Assembly: GCF_003751225.1 (NCBI RefSeq)
Contig: NZ_RJKE01000001.1
Span: forward strand, 6,634,001-6,698,000
Direction of reading: 5' to 3'
From: Actinocorallia herbida
GTDB taxonomy: Bacteria; Actinomycetota; Actinomycetes; Streptosporangiales; Streptosporangiaceae
DNA: 64,000 nt
Made by a program: the position numbers and the translations under genes. The notes under the pieces are model-generated. The model worked only from the letters and a program-made list of their open reading frames with translations, made no database searches and was not told the origin of the DNA. Numbering within the stretch: position 1 is the stretch's first letter; each line of letters starts with the position of its first letter. Positions 1-8,155 of the stretch are shown here, piece after piece.

Positions 1-103
1 CGTTGGCGCCCTCCTCCTGCGCGATCCGCGCGACGTGGAAGCCGATCGAGGCGTCGGTGAGGACGCCCGTCACCAGGATGTTCTTGCCGTCGAGGATGCC
101 CAT
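1..103 (-). CDS. fabI: Enoyl-ACP reductase FabI/InhA, N-terminal part only
   Basis: The minus strand opens with ATG at 103 and reads [17 protein letters not shown] before leaving the window after 34 codons. The N-terminal strand, the Rossmann turn with T-D-A-S-I and the following helix ([13 protein letters not shown]) are those of NADH-dependent enoyl-ACP reductases of the FabI/InhA type, which make the final reduction of each fatty-acid elongation cycle. It begins 4 nt after the stop of fabG, so the two form an operon in the same order as mycobacterial mabA-inhA. Catalytic Tyr and Lys lie outside the window. Confidence 0.9.
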   Translation of the reverse strand, partial: MGILDGKNILVTGVLTDASIGFHVARIAQEEGAN

Positions 104-107
104 GGTC

Positions 108-812
108 TCAGTGCCCCATTCCCAGTCCGCCGTCCACCGGAATGACGGCCCCGGTGATGTAGGAGGCCGCGTCGCTGGCGAGGAACCGCACGACCGCGGC
201 GATCTCCTCGGGCTCGGCCTGCCGCTTCAGCGGGATGTTCTGCTTGATCGTCTCTTGGAGCTTCTCGGGGAGCTCCGCGGTCATGTCGGTGTTCACGAAG
301 CCCGGCGCCACCACGTTCGCGGTGATGTTGCGCGAGCCGAGCTCGCGGGCCATCGAGCGGGCCATGCCGACCATGCCGGACTTGGACGCCGCGTAGTTGA
401 CCTGGCCGCCGGAGCCCGCGAGGCCCACGACGGAGGAGATGAAGATGATGCGGCCCTTGCGCATCTTCATCATGCCCTTGACCGCGCGCTTGGCGACGCG
501 GAACGAGCCGGTGAGGTTGGTGTCGATCACCGAGGTGAAGGCGTCCTCGCTCATGAGGGCGACGAGGGTGTCCTTGGTGACGCCCGCGTTGGCGACGACG
601 ACCTCGACGGGGCCCTGTTCGGCCTCGATCTTGGCGAAGGCCGCGTCGACGTCTTCCCAGCTCGTCACGTCGCACTTCACGCCGAACAGGCCCTCCGGGG
701 GCTGGCCCGACCGGTAGGTGACGGCCACCGCGTCGCCCGCGGCCTGCAACTCCCGGGCGATCGCGAGCCCGATGCCGCGGTTGCCGCCGGTGACCAGGAC
801 TGAGCGCGTCAT
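108..812 (-). CDS. fabG: 3-oxoacyl-ACP reductase FabG
   Basis: A 234-residue short-chain dehydrogenase that reduces 3-oxoacyl-ACP with NADPH in fatty-acid elongation. The nucleotide-binding TGGNRGIG motif sits near residue 8, NAG near residue 75, the catalytic Ser in ISSVVGLAG near 127, and Y-A-A-S-K about 13 residues later. The PGFVNTDM and C-terminal [11 protein letters not shown] segments are typical of FabG. Length matches the family. It is followed at once by fabI, which favours FabG over other SDRs. The start at 812 faces tldD divergently across a 172-bp spacer. Confidence 0.93.
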   Translation of the reverse strand: MTRSVLVTGGNRGIGLAIARELQAAGDAVAVTYRSGQPPEGLFGVKCDVTSWEDVDAAFAKIEAEQGPVEVVVANAGVTKDTLVALMSEDAFTSVIDTNLTGSFRVAKRAVKGMMKMRKGRIIFISSVVGLAGSGGQVNYAASKSGMVGMARSMARELGSRNITANVVAPGFVNTDMTAELPEKLQETIKQNIPLKRQAEPEEIAAVVRFLASDAASYITGAVIPVDGGLGMGH

Positions 813-891
813 GCGCGGAACCTCCAGTTGGGTAGCGAGCGAGGGTCACATGCGCGGCCCAAATTACCGGCCCGCGCCGCCCGTGCCAGGT

Positions 892-919
892 GCGGAGGCC
901 GACAAGATCCGGCCTCCGC
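892..919. other. Perfect 10-bp dyad between divergent fabG and tldD
   Basis: GCGGAGGCCG (892-901) and CGGCCTCCGC (910-919) form a perfect inverted repeat with an 8-nt loop, followed on the plus strand by GTTTGTCCCC. It looks like an intrinsic terminator, but no plus-strand gene lies upstream for it to end. It could equally be an operator or the remnant of a removed gene's terminator. Confidence 0.45.
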
Positions 920-984
920 GTTTGTCCCCTGCCCGCAACGGGTAACCGTGTGCCGCTCACGCCGGTGATCGATAAGTTCGAAGG

Positions 985-2487
985 GTGCATGAAATCGATC
1001 CGGCTTTCACCGCCATTCCGCTGCGGCGCCTGGCCGACGCCGCGCTGACCCGGGCCAGAGAGCTCGGGGCCTCGCACGCCGATTTCCGGCTGGAGCGCAT
1101 CCGCAGCCAGACCCTCAGGTTGAAGGACGCCGTCCTGGAGACGGCCCTGGACGCCGACGACATCGGCCTGTCGGTCCGGGTCGTCAAGGACGGGACCTGG
1201 GGTTTCGCCTCGGGTATCGACCTGACTCCGGAGGCCGCCGTGGCCGTCGCCGAGCAGGCCGTCGCGGTCGCCCAGGTGGCGCGGGCGATCAACCGGGAGC
1301 CCGTGGAGCTCGCCGCCGAACCCGCGCACGGCGAGAAGGTGTGGGTGTCGGCCTACGAGGTCGACCCGTTCACCGTCCCGTCGAGCGAGAAGGCCGAGCT
1401 GCTCGGCGGCTGGTCGCGGGGGCTGCTGGAGGCGGGGGTGGACCATGTGGACGCCTCCCTGCTCCAGGTGAAGGAGAACAAGTTCTTCGCCTCCCTGGAC
1501 GGCACGGTCACCACCCAGCAGCGGGTGCGGGTCCATCCGCAGCTCACCGCGGTGAAGATCGTCGACGGGGCGTTCGACACCATGCGGACGCTGGCCCCGC
1601 CCGTCGGCCGGGGGTACGAGTACCTGACGGGCACCGGCTGGGACTTCGGTGCCGAGCTGGCCCGGATCCCCGAGCTGCTCGCCGAGAAGCTCGCCGCCCC
1701 GACCGTCGACGCCGGGACCTACGACGTGGTCGTGGACCCGTCGAACCTGTGGCTGACGATCCACGAGTCGATCGGCCACGCCACCGAGCTCGACCGCGCG
1801 CTGGGCTATGAGGCCGCCTACGCCGGGACGTCCTTCGCGACGCCCGATCTGCTGGGCGACCTCCAGTACGGCTCGCCCGTCCTGAACGTCACCGGCGACC
1901 GGACGGCCGAGCACGGCCTGTCCACCATCGGCTATGACGACGAGGGCGTGGCCACCCAGCGCTGGGACATCATCACCGGCGGCGTGTTCACCGGCTACCA
2001 GACCGACCGGCGGATCGCCCGCCTCACCGGGCAGGAGCGCAGCAACGGCTGCGCGTTCGCCGACTCCCCCGGCAACACCCCGATCCAGCGGATGGCGAAC
2101 GTGTCGCTGGCCGCCGACGCCTCCCCCGGCGCGCCCTCGACGGACGAGCTGATCTCCCGGGTCGAGGACGGGATCTACATCCTGGGCGACAAGTCCTGGT
2201 CGATCGACATGCAGCGGTACAACTTCCAGTTCACCGGGCAGCGGTTCTTCAAGATCAAGAACGGGAAGCTGGCCGGGCAGGTCCGGGACGTGGCCTACCA
2301 GGCGACCACCACGGACTTCTGGAACTCCATGGAGGCCGTCGGCGGCGAGCAGACCTACGTGCTCGGCGGGGCGTTCAACTGCGGGAAGGGCCAGCCGGGC
2401 CAGGTCGCGCCGGTCAGCCACGGCTGCCCGTCCGCGCTGTTCCGCGGCGTCAACATCCTCAACGCGCTGAAGGAGGCGGGCAAGTGA
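985..2487 (+). CDS. tldD: TldD-type metalloprotease subunit
   Basis: 500 residues, the usual TldD length. TldD/TldE heterodimers are zinc proteases that degrade unfolded peptides and mature some peptide natural products. The zinc motif HESIGH (HExxxH) with the following E-L-D lies near residue 260, and the C-terminal segment G-G-A-F-N-C-G-K-G-Q-P-G-Q is typical of TldD. The GTG at 985 has no good Shine-Dalgarno sequence. A -10-like TAAGTT ends 6 nt before it, so a leaderless transcript starting at the GTG is plausible. The stop overlaps the tldE start (GTGA). Confidence 0.92.
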   Translation: MHEIDPAFTAIPLRRLADAALTRARELGASHADFRLERIRSQTLRLKDAVLETALDADDIGLSVRVVKDGTWGFASGIDLTPEAAVAVAEQAVAVAQVARAINREPVELAAEPAHGEKVWVSAYEVDPFTVPSSEKAELLGGWSRGLLEAGVDHVDASLLQVKENKFFASLDGTVTTQQRVRVHPQLTAVKIVDGAFDTMRTLAPPVGRGYEYLTGTGWDFGAELARIPELLAEKLAAPTVDAGTYDVVVDPSNLWLTIHESIGHATELDRALGYEAAYAGTSFATPDLLGDLQYGSPVLNVTGDRTAEHGLSTIGYDDEGVATQRWDIITGGVFTGYQTDRRIARLTGQERSNGCAFADSPGNTPIQRMANVSLAADASPGAPSTDELISRVEDGIYILGDKSWSIDMQRYNFQFTGQRFFKIKNGKLAGQVRDVAYQATTTDFWNSMEAVGGEQTYVLGGAFNCGKGQPGQVAPVSHGCPSALFRGVNILNALKEAGK

Positions 2488-3830
2488 GGCCCCAGGAAGC
2501 CGTGGAGCGGGCCCTCGCCCTGTCCACCACCACCGACTGCGTCGTCGTCGCCGAGGAGTCCAGCGACGCGAACCTGCGCTGGGCGGGCAACACCCTCACC
2601 ACCAACGGGGTCGGCAGGTCGCGCCGCCTCACCGTCATCGCGATCCAGGACGGCGCCGTCGGCGTGGTGTCCCGGGCGGGTGCCGGACCCGACGACATCG
2701 CCCGGATCGTCAAGGACGCCGAGGAGATCGCGCGGGCCGGGGAGCCCGCCGAGGACGCCGCGCCGCTCCGCACCGGGACGCACGGCGACTGGGACGCCGA
2801 ACCCGTGATCACCGACATCTCGGTCTTCTCCGATTTCGCCCCGGCGCTCGGCGAGCAGTTCGCCAAGGCCGAGGAGGCGGGGAACCGCCTGTACGGGTTC
2901 GCCCACCACGAGATGTCGTCGGTGTTCCTCGGCTCGTCCGCGGGCCTGCGGATGCGGCACGACCAGCCGACGGGCAAGCTGGAGCTGAACGCCAAGAACG
3001 CCGGGAGCTCGGCGTGGGTGGGCGCGGGCACCCGCGACTTCACCGACCTCGACGTCCCGGGCCTCGGCCTCGAACTCGGCCGCCGGCTCTCCTGGGGCGA
3101 GCGCCGCATCGACCTGCCCGCGGGACGGTACGAGACCCTGCTGCCGCCGAGCTCGGTCGCCGACCTGATGATCTACCTGTACTGGACGGCCGGGGCCCGC
3201 GACGCCCACGACGGCCGGACGGTCTTCAGCTCCCACCCCGTCGGGACCGAGCTGTCGAAGCTCCCGCTCCGCCTCTACAGCGACCCGGCGGCGCCCGGCC
3301 TGGAGTGCACCCCGTTCGTGACGGCCCTGGCGTCGGGCTCGAACTCCTCGGTGTTCGACAACGGCCTGGAGCTCGGCTCGACCGACTGGGTCAGGGACGG
3401 GAAGGTCTCCTCGCTGATCTCCACCCGGTACTCGGCGGGCCTCACCGGCGCGCCCGTCACCCCGGAGATCGACAACCTCCTCATGGAGGGCGCGCCCGGC
3501 GGGGCGTCGTTGGAGGACATGGTCGCCCGGACCGAGCGCGGGCTGCTGCTCACCTGCCTCTGGTACATCCGCGAGGTCGACCCGCAGAACCTGCTGCTCA
3601 CCGGCCTCACCCGCGACGGCGTCTACCTGGTGGAGAACGGCGAGGTCGTCGGCGAGGTCAACAACTTCAGGTTCAACGAGAGCCCTGTCGGCCTCCTGTC
3701 CCGGGTCACCGAGACCGGCGCGGCCGTCCCGACCCTGCCGCGCGAGTGGTCGGACTACTTCACCCGTGCCTCGATGCCGCCGCTGCGCGTCGCCGACTAC
3801 AACATGTCGACGGTCAGCAAGGCCTCCTGA
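2484..3830 (+). CDS. tldE: TldE/PmbA-type protease partner subunit
   Basis: 448 residues of the PmbA/TldE family, the non-catalytic partner of TldD that shapes the peptide channel. There is no HExxxH motif, as expected. The segments SSVADLMIYL, the S-G-S-N-S-S region and the C-terminal NNFRFNESPVGLL are family-like. The GTG start at 2484 overlaps the tldD stop, implying translational coupling and equal amounts of both subunits. No lanthipeptide or microcin-type precursor is seen nearby, so a general housekeeping proteolytic role is more likely than a dedicated maturation role. Confidence 0.9.
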   Translation: MRPQEAVERALALSTTTDCVVVAEESSDANLRWAGNTLTTNGVGRSRRLTVIAIQDGAVGVVSRAGAGPDDIARIVKDAEEIARAGEPAEDAAPLRTGTHGDWDAEPVITDISVFSDFAPALGEQFAKAEEAGNRLYGFAHHEMSSVFLGSSAGLRMRHDQPTGKLELNAKNAGSSAWVGAGTRDFTDLDVPGLGLELGRRLSWGERRIDLPAGRYETLLPPSSVADLMIYLYWTAGARDAHDGRTVFSSHPVGTELSKLPLRLYSDPAAPGLECTPFVTALASGSNSSVFDNGLELGSTDWVRDGKVSSLISTRYSAGLTGAPVTPEIDNLLMEGAPGGASLEDMVARTERGLLLTCLWYIREVDPQNLLLTGLTRDGVYLVENGEVVGEVNNFRFNESPVGLLSRVTETGAAVPTLPREWSDYFTRASMPPLRVADYNMSTVSKAS

Positions 3831-3892
3831 GCCGCCCGGCGCCGGGGCCGCCGAGCGCGGTCGGCCGTCCCGGGCCGTGCGGCCGGAGGCGG

Positions 3893-4117
3893 TCAGGGGG
3901 TCTCGTCCGGGTCCTCCAGACGGAAGCCGACCTTCATGGTCACCTGGAAGTGGGCGACTTCGCCTTCTTCCAGGTGACCGCGCACGTTCAGCACCTCGAA
4001 CCAGTCCAGGTGGCGCAGGGTGGAGGAGGCGCGGCGGACCCCGTTGCGGATGGCCGACTCGACGCTCTCGGAAGACGTGCCGACGATCTCTGTGACGCGG
4101 TAGGTACGGTCGGACAT
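3893..4117 (-). CDS. Dodecin-family flavin-storage protein
   Basis: A 74-residue protein reading MSDRTYRVTEIVGTSSES. Dodecins form hollow dodecamers that bind flavins or CoA pairwise. The V-E-S-A-I-R-N-G-V-R-R-A-S helix, the L-D-W-F-E-V strand with the flavin-stacking Trp near residue 39, and the G-x-V-x-H-F-Q-V-T-M-K-V-G-F strand are all dodecin features. A longer open frame extends upstream to 4399, but the homologous region begins at the ATG at 4117. It is convergent with tldE and divergent from the DUF3099 gene. Confidence 0.9.
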   Translation of the reverse strand: MSDRTYRVTEIVGTSSESVESAIRNGVRRASSTLRHLDWFEVLNVRGHLEEGEVAHFQVTMKVGFRLEDPDETP

Positions 4118-4237
4118 GACGATTACCCCCCATTTTCGGCTATCCCTGAGCTTTTCCCCGATGGGGCCTTGCGCACCCTCCACGGCGAAACGGCACCGCG
4201 AATGGCGTCTCGTTTGTACCGGGCATAACGTGGAGGG

Positions 4238-4582
4238 GTGAGGCTTCGCTCCCGCCGGAAGGCACCGGTCTACACCGTCACCGAAGCCCCCCGTCCCCTG
4301 TCGGAGGACGTGGCGGGCCGTGAGAAGCGCTATTTGATCTCCATGGCCGTACGCACGGTGTGCTTCGTGCTCGCGGTCCTGCTCTGGCACCACGTCCACT
4401 GGGTGATCGGCGCCCTGCTCCTGGTCGGCGCGATCGTGCTGCCGTATGTCAGCGTCATCTGGGCCAACGGCGGCCGGACCCCCGAGAAGGCCGTCACTCT
4501 AGAGGACGGAGTGAGCACGCGCCGGATGCTCGAGTCGGGAGATGACGCAGATTCCGGGTATGACGAAGAAATGTCTCCGTGA
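4238..4582 (+). CDS. DUF3099 small membrane protein
   Basis: 114 residues with an N-terminal PLSEDVAGREKRYLISM block, two hydrophobic segments (about residues 36-50 and 55-74) and an acidic tail. This matches actinobacterial DUF3099 proteins, whose function is unknown. The GTG start at 4238 has GGAGG placed unusually close (about 2 nt), so the start is the least certain part. The 6C-like RNA follows directly downstream. Confidence 0.82.
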   Translation: MRLRSRRKAPVYTVTEAPRPLSEDVAGREKRYLISMAVRTVCFVLAVLLWHHVHWVIGALLLVGAIVLPYVSVIWANGGRTPEKAVTLEDGVSTRRMLESGDDADSGYDEEMSP

Positions 4583-4589
4583 CAATCTC

Positions 4590-4621
4590 TTGACTCAACC
4601 CGGGGGGTTTCGGTGTACGAT
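4590..4621 (+). promoter_or_regulatory. Candidate promoter of the 6C-like RNA
   Basis: TTGACT at 4590-4595 resembles a -35 element and TACGAT at 4616-4621 a -10 element. The spacer is 20 nt, longer than normal, so the true -35 may be displaced. Its position just ahead of the structured RNA supports it. Confidence 0.45.
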
Positions 4622-4624
4622 TTG

Positions 4625-4742
4625 TACTCGACGCTCCGGTCCCCCGTCGGGGCGTCCCTTGCCGGTGTTCCGGGCCCCCGTCGGAACACCGATGTGCGGC
4701 GCAGGGAGGGTTGCCCCCGTATCCTCCCTGCGCCGCTTATTC
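4625..4742 (+). ncRNA. 6C-type small RNA (actinobacterial sRNA)
   Basis: Three consecutive hairpins lie between two genes on the plus strand: roughly 4630-4656, 4663-4691 (9-bp perfect stem CGGTGTTCC/GGAACACCG) and 4696-4736 (14-bp perfect stem GCGGCGCAGGGAGG/CCTCCCTGCGCCGC). All three loops expose the same C-rich CCCCCGT. The last is followed by TTATTCATTT and would act as terminator. The 6C RNA family of actinobacteria (mycobacterial B11) is defined by C-rich loops on two stem-loops and pairs with G-rich ribosome-binding sites of target mRNAs. Assignment rests on structure and loop sequence, not on a covariance-model search. Confidence 0.75.
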
Positions 4743-4773
4743 ATTTGCGCAGCTCGGAACCCGTGCGCGCCGG

Positions 4774-4790
4774 GGGCCCGAAGGTCTTAG
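4774..4790. promoter_or_regulatory. Degenerate DosR-like box before the HPF-like gene
   Basis: The core CCGAAGGTC (4778-4786), preceded by GGG and followed shortly by GGTCCC, is the reverse complement of the island motif GGGACCTTCGG with an imperfect right arm. It lies about 90 bp before the HPF-like start. Confidence 0.4.
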
Positions 4791-4873
4791 GTCCCCCTCC
4801 CCCGCGTCTTACGACCCTGGCCCGCCCATGGCGCCGCCCGGGAGGCTGAGATCCGTCCGAGCGAAGGAGGATC

Positions 4874-5161
4874 ATGGGCCCCGTCACCGTCCATCCCGGG
4901 AACCGCATCACCCCCGCGATGGCCGCGCACGCCGAGGCGCGGGTCGCCGAACTGCTCGACGGGCTCGGCGAACCCGTCCTGGACGCCACGGTCCGGCTGT
5001 CGGTGCTGCCCGACCGGGGACTCCCCCGGCCTGCCCGCGCCCGCGTGAGCGTCCGGCTGCGCGGCCGCCGCGTCCGCGCCCACGCCCAGGCGGCCAGCCC
5101 GCACGGCGCCGTGGAACTCATGCGCGCCCGCCTGGCCGAACGGCTCCTCCGCCTCGGTTGA
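4874..5161 (+). CDS. Ribosome hibernation factor (HPF/S30EA)-like protein
   Basis: 95 residues with a GGAGG ribosome-binding site. The pattern of an N-terminal strand, a helix with A-H-A-E-A-R-V-A-E-L-L, a central V-R-L-S-V strand, and a basic segment ending in a long helix (A-V-E-L-M-R-A-R-L-A-E-R-L) is compatible with the single-domain HPF/YfiA fold that silences ribosomes. Similarity is weak and the usual conserved lysine/arginine patches cannot be verified by eye. Membership of the stress island supports the idea, because mycobacterial DosR regulons also include a ribosome-hibernation protein. Confidence 0.5.
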   Translation: MGPVTVHPGNRITPAMAAHAEARVAELLDGLGEPVLDATVRLSVLPDRGLPRPARARVSVRLRGRRVRAHAQAASPHGAVELMRARLAERLLRLG

Positions 5162-5221
5162 GGCCGCCGAGCGGGCTCACGAGCGGAAGCACCGATCACC
5201 GCCGCCGAGCCGCGGCGGAGG

Positions 5222-6070
5222 TCAGGGGATGATGGCGACCGGGCAGTGGGCGTGGTGGAGGACCGCGTGGCCGACCGAGCCGAAGACGAACTGGCCGAGG
5301 GCGCCGCGGTGGTGGGTGCCGAGGACGAGCAGGTCGGCGCGCTCCGAGGCCTTGCTGAGGGCGGCGGCCGGGTGGTCGCCGACGACCTCCTCGGCGACCT
5401 TCACGTCCGGGTTGGCCTCCCGCCAGGGCTCCATCAGCTCCGACAGGGTGTTCGCCGGGTCGACGACGACGGGCGCGGTCTCGGCGTAGGGGGAGAAGAT
5501 CTCTCCGGTGTCCCAGGCGTGCACCGCGCGCAGGACCGCGCCGCGCCGCCGGGCCTCGGCGAACGCGAACCCCAGCGCGGCGGTCTGGTCGATGTCGAAC
5601 GCGACGGCGGCGACGATCTCGCCGCGCGGCCCGTGCCCGTCGCCGTGCACGATCACGACGGGTCCCTTGGCGGTCCCCGCGACCTTGAGGCTGGTCGAGC
5701 CGAGCAGGAGTTCGGCGAACCTCCCCCGGCCCCGCCGGCCCAGCACGAGCAGGTCACCGGGGTTCGCCAGCTCGCGGAGCACCCTCGGGACCTCGCCGAG
5801 GATGTTGTCGGTGGTGACCTCCAGGCCCGAGTGCGTCGAGAGCTGCGCCACCGCCTCGTCCAGGATGCGGCGGGCCTCCACCGAGCGGGCCTCCTCGGCC
5901 TGCGGCGGCGGGACGTCGGGCAGCCCGAACGTCGCCGACGGCTGCACATGGACGACGCGCAGCGGGCGGCGGGACAGCACGGCCTCGTCGGCGGCCCAGC
6001 GGACCGCGACGGCCGCCGCCGGTGATCCGTCCGTCGCCACGATGACCGACCCGGTCGGCTCCTCGCTCAT
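5222..6070 (-). CDS. Tandem universal stress protein (USP 1)
   Basis: 282 residues from the ATG at 6070, forming two UspA domains. The first has VATDGS near the start and the ATP-loop VLGRRGRGRF...LLGST. The second has the same loop as LGTHHRGALGQFVFGSV near the C terminus. Both retain the G-2x-G-9x-G-S/T pattern expected of ATP-binding Usp proteins. A TTG start at 6106 is possible but adds residues with no homology. It lies 147 bp downstream of the DosS-like kinase in the same direction, so co-expression is likely. Confidence 0.9.
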   Translation of the reverse strand: MSEEPTGSVIVATDGSPAAAVAVRWAADEAVLSRRPLRVVHVQPSATFGLPDVPPPQAEEARSVEARRILDEAVAQLSTHSGLEVTTDNILGEVPRVLRELANPGDLLVLGRRGRGRFAELLLGSTSLKVAGTAKGPVVIVHGDGHGPRGEIVAAVAFDIDQTAALGFAFAEARRRGAVLRAVHAWDTGEIFSPYAETAPVVVDPANTLSELMEPWREANPDVKVAEEVVGDHPAAALSKASERADLLVLGTHHRGALGQFVFGSVGHAVLHHAHCPVAIIP

Positions 6071-6217
6071 AACCCGATCGTGCGCCGGACCGCGGTGGCC
6101 CGGCAAGGCCGCGACGGGGCGGCGCGCCGACCTTGGCCGGGCCCTGCCGTCTCCGGGCCGACCCGTGCCCCTTCGTTGAACCGGCCCGGTGTCGGGCTCC
6201 CCGGCGGAGCCGGGTCG

Positions 6218-7930
6218 TCAGTGCAGGGGGACCCGCCAGAACACGACGGTCCCGCCGCCGTCGCGCGGCCGCATCTCCATGGTCCCGCCGAGCGCCTCGG
6301 CCCGCTCCGCCATGTTCCGCAGCCCGCTGCGGCGGCCCCCCTCCGGAATGCCCGACCCGTCGTCCTCCACCCGCAGGATGAGGTCGTCGCGGACGTCGAG
6401 GACCACGTCGACGCGCTGGGCGCCGGAGTGCCGCACCACGTTCGACAGCGCCTCGGTGACGACCGCGAGGAGCTGCTCGCCGGTCTCGGGCTCCACCGAG
6501 GTGTCGAGGAGGCCGTCGAGCCGGATCGAGGGCGCGAAGCCCAGCAGCACCGCGGCGTTGTCGACGACGGTGTGCACCCGGCTGCGCAGGCTCTCGGCGT
6601 CCGGTTCGACCTGGAGCGCGAAGATCGTCGAGCGGATCTGCCGGATCGTCTCGTCGAGGTCGTCGACCGAGCGCTGGATGCGGCGCTGCACGTCGGGCTT
6701 GTCGGCGAGCTTGACCGCGCTCATCAGGGTCATGGCCGTGGCGAACAGCCGCTGGATGACGGTGTCGTGCAGGTCCTTGGCGATCCTGTCGCGGTCCTCC
6801 AGCAGGGACAGCCGCTCCAGGTCGCGGCGGCGCGCGGCCAGCTCCAGCGCGACCGCGGCCTGCGCGGCGAACGCCTCGAGCAGCCGCTGGGTCAGCTCGC
6901 CGAACTGCTGGCCGCCCGGCGCGTTGATCACCGACAGGACGCCGCGGGCCGAGCCGCCGCTGCCCAGCGGAACCTGGAGGGCGGGGCCGATCGCGACGTC
7001 CGGGGAGATCCGCGCGAGGTCGGCGGCGGGTCTCGCGTCGCCCATCAGCCGGGACTCGCCGGTGTCGTAGACGACGGCGCCGAAGGCCTCGTCGAACGGC
7101 ATCCGCAGGTCGGCGACGAGGTCGGCGCCCTGCCCCGCGGCGGCCTCCACCAGGAACTCCCCGGCGACCTCGTCGGCGGTGGCGACCAGGGCGAGGTCGG
7201 CCTCGCAGATCTCCCTGGCCCGGTCGGCGACCAGCCCGACGACCTCCTCGGGCGCGGTGCCCGACAGCAGCGCCGTGGAGATCTCCGTCAGCGCCTGCTG
7301 CCAGCGCTCGCGGCGCCGGGTCTCCTCGTACAGGCGGGCGTTCTCGATCGCGACGCCGGCCGCGGTCGCCAGCGCCGAGACGACGACCTCGTCCTCCTCG
7401 TCGAAGTCGCCGCCGCCGTTCTTCTCGGTCAGGTAGAGGTTGCCGAACACCTCGTCGCGGACCCGGATCGGCACGCCGAGGAACCTGTGCATCGGCGGAT
7501 GCCCCGCGGGGAACCCGACGGACTCGGGGTGCGCCGCGATGTCGTGCATCCGCAGCGGCACCGGCTCCTTGATCAGCAGGCCGAGGATGCCGTGCCCGTG
7601 CGGCCAGTGCCCGATCGCGGCTATCTCCGGGTCGCCGACGCCGATCGTGACGAACTGCACGAGGTGCTCGCCGTCGCTGCTGATCACGCCGAGTGCGCCG
7701 TACCTGGCGTCCACGAGGGTGGCCGCGGCCTCGGTGATCCGGCGCAGCACCGTCTCCAGGTCCAGGTCGCTGCCGATGGAGACGACCGCCTCCAGCAGCG
7801 AGTGGACCCGGTCCCGCGTGGACCGGACGGTCTCCAGCCGGGCCTGGAGCTCGGTCAGCAGGTCGTCCAGCTGGAGCTGGGGCAGGATCAGCCGGGCCCG
7901 GTCCGCCCCGGGCCTGGGTTCCGTTCCCAC
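6218..7930 (-). CDS. DosS/DevS-like GAF sensor histidine kinase
   Basis: 570 residues, close to mycobacterial DosS. Two GAF domains (about 60-195 and 215-365) precede a HisKA_3 dimerisation helix with DRDRIAKDLHDTV, whose His near 387 is the phospho-acceptor. An HATPase domain follows, with EALSNVVRHSG and VEDDGSGIP. GAF-1 contains the G-F-P-A-G-H-P-P-M-x-x-F-L-G-V-P block found in the heme-binding GAF-A of DosS/DosT, so oxygen, NO or CO sensing through heme is likely. GTG at 7930 is chosen for its AGGGGAGG at good spacing; the frame stays open much further upstream. It is divergent from the DosR-like regulator across a shared box. Confidence 0.9.
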   Translation of the reverse strand: MGTEPRPGADRARLILPQLQLDDLLTELQARLETVRSTRDRVHSLLEAVVSIGSDLDLETVLRRITEAAATLVDARYGALGVISSDGEHLVQFVTIGVGDPEIAAIGHWPHGHGILGLLIKEPVPLRMHDIAAHPESVGFPAGHPPMHRFLGVPIRVRDEVFGNLYLTEKNGGGDFDEEDEVVVSALATAAGVAIENARLYEETRRRERWQQALTEISTALLSGTAPEEVVGLVADRAREICEADLALVATADEVAGEFLVEAAAGQGADLVADLRMPFDEAFGAVVYDTGESRLMGDARPAADLARISPDVAIGPALQVPLGSGGSARGVLSVINAPGGQQFGELTQRLLEAFAAQAAVALELAARRRDLERLSLLEDRDRIAKDLHDTVIQRLFATAMTLMSAVKLADKPDVQRRIQRSVDDLDETIRQIRSTIFALQVEPDAESLRSRVHTVVDNAAVLLGFAPSIRLDGLLDTSVEPETGEQLLAVVTEALSNVVRHSGAQRVDVVLDVRDDLILRVEDDGSGIPEGGRRSGLRNMAERAEALGGTMEMRPRDGGGTVVFWRVPLH

Positions 7931-8054
7931 CGCGTGCCTCCCCTTGGCGTTTTCCCTTGGTCGACTGCCTATCCTGCCGGAGTCATGGCGTCCACCGTAA
8001 GCGGGGTGCCGACAGGTCACATCCTCGACACGGCAGGACGAACCGCACCTGACC

Positions 8055-8068
8055 GGGACCTTCGTCCC
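8055..8068. promoter_or_regulatory. DosR-like box between kinase and regulator
   Basis: GGGACCTTCGTCCC has perfect 5-bp arms, GGGAC and GTCCC, separated by CTTC, the same layout as the GGGAC-N4-GTCCC core of the mycobacterial DosR box. It sits between the divergent kinase and regulator genes and suggests autoregulation. Confidence 0.75.
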
Positions 8069-8155
8069 GGGTGAACCTGCCATTCGCGACTTGGCCGGGG
8101 CCGCCCGCCCCGGATACTTTCGTAAGGCACCGCCGCGCCGCTCCGGGAGGACCAG

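Noticed and set aside
70-2421. A 783-codon minus-strand open frame across fabG and tldD
   Set aside because: It is antisense to two well-supported genes, is Arg/Gly/Val-rich without domain motifs, and results from high GC suppressing stop codons.
985-3830. TldD/TldE as part of a ribosomal peptide biosynthesis cluster
   Set aside because: No precursor peptide, modification enzyme or exporter is adjacent; neighbours are fatty-acid and dodecin genes.
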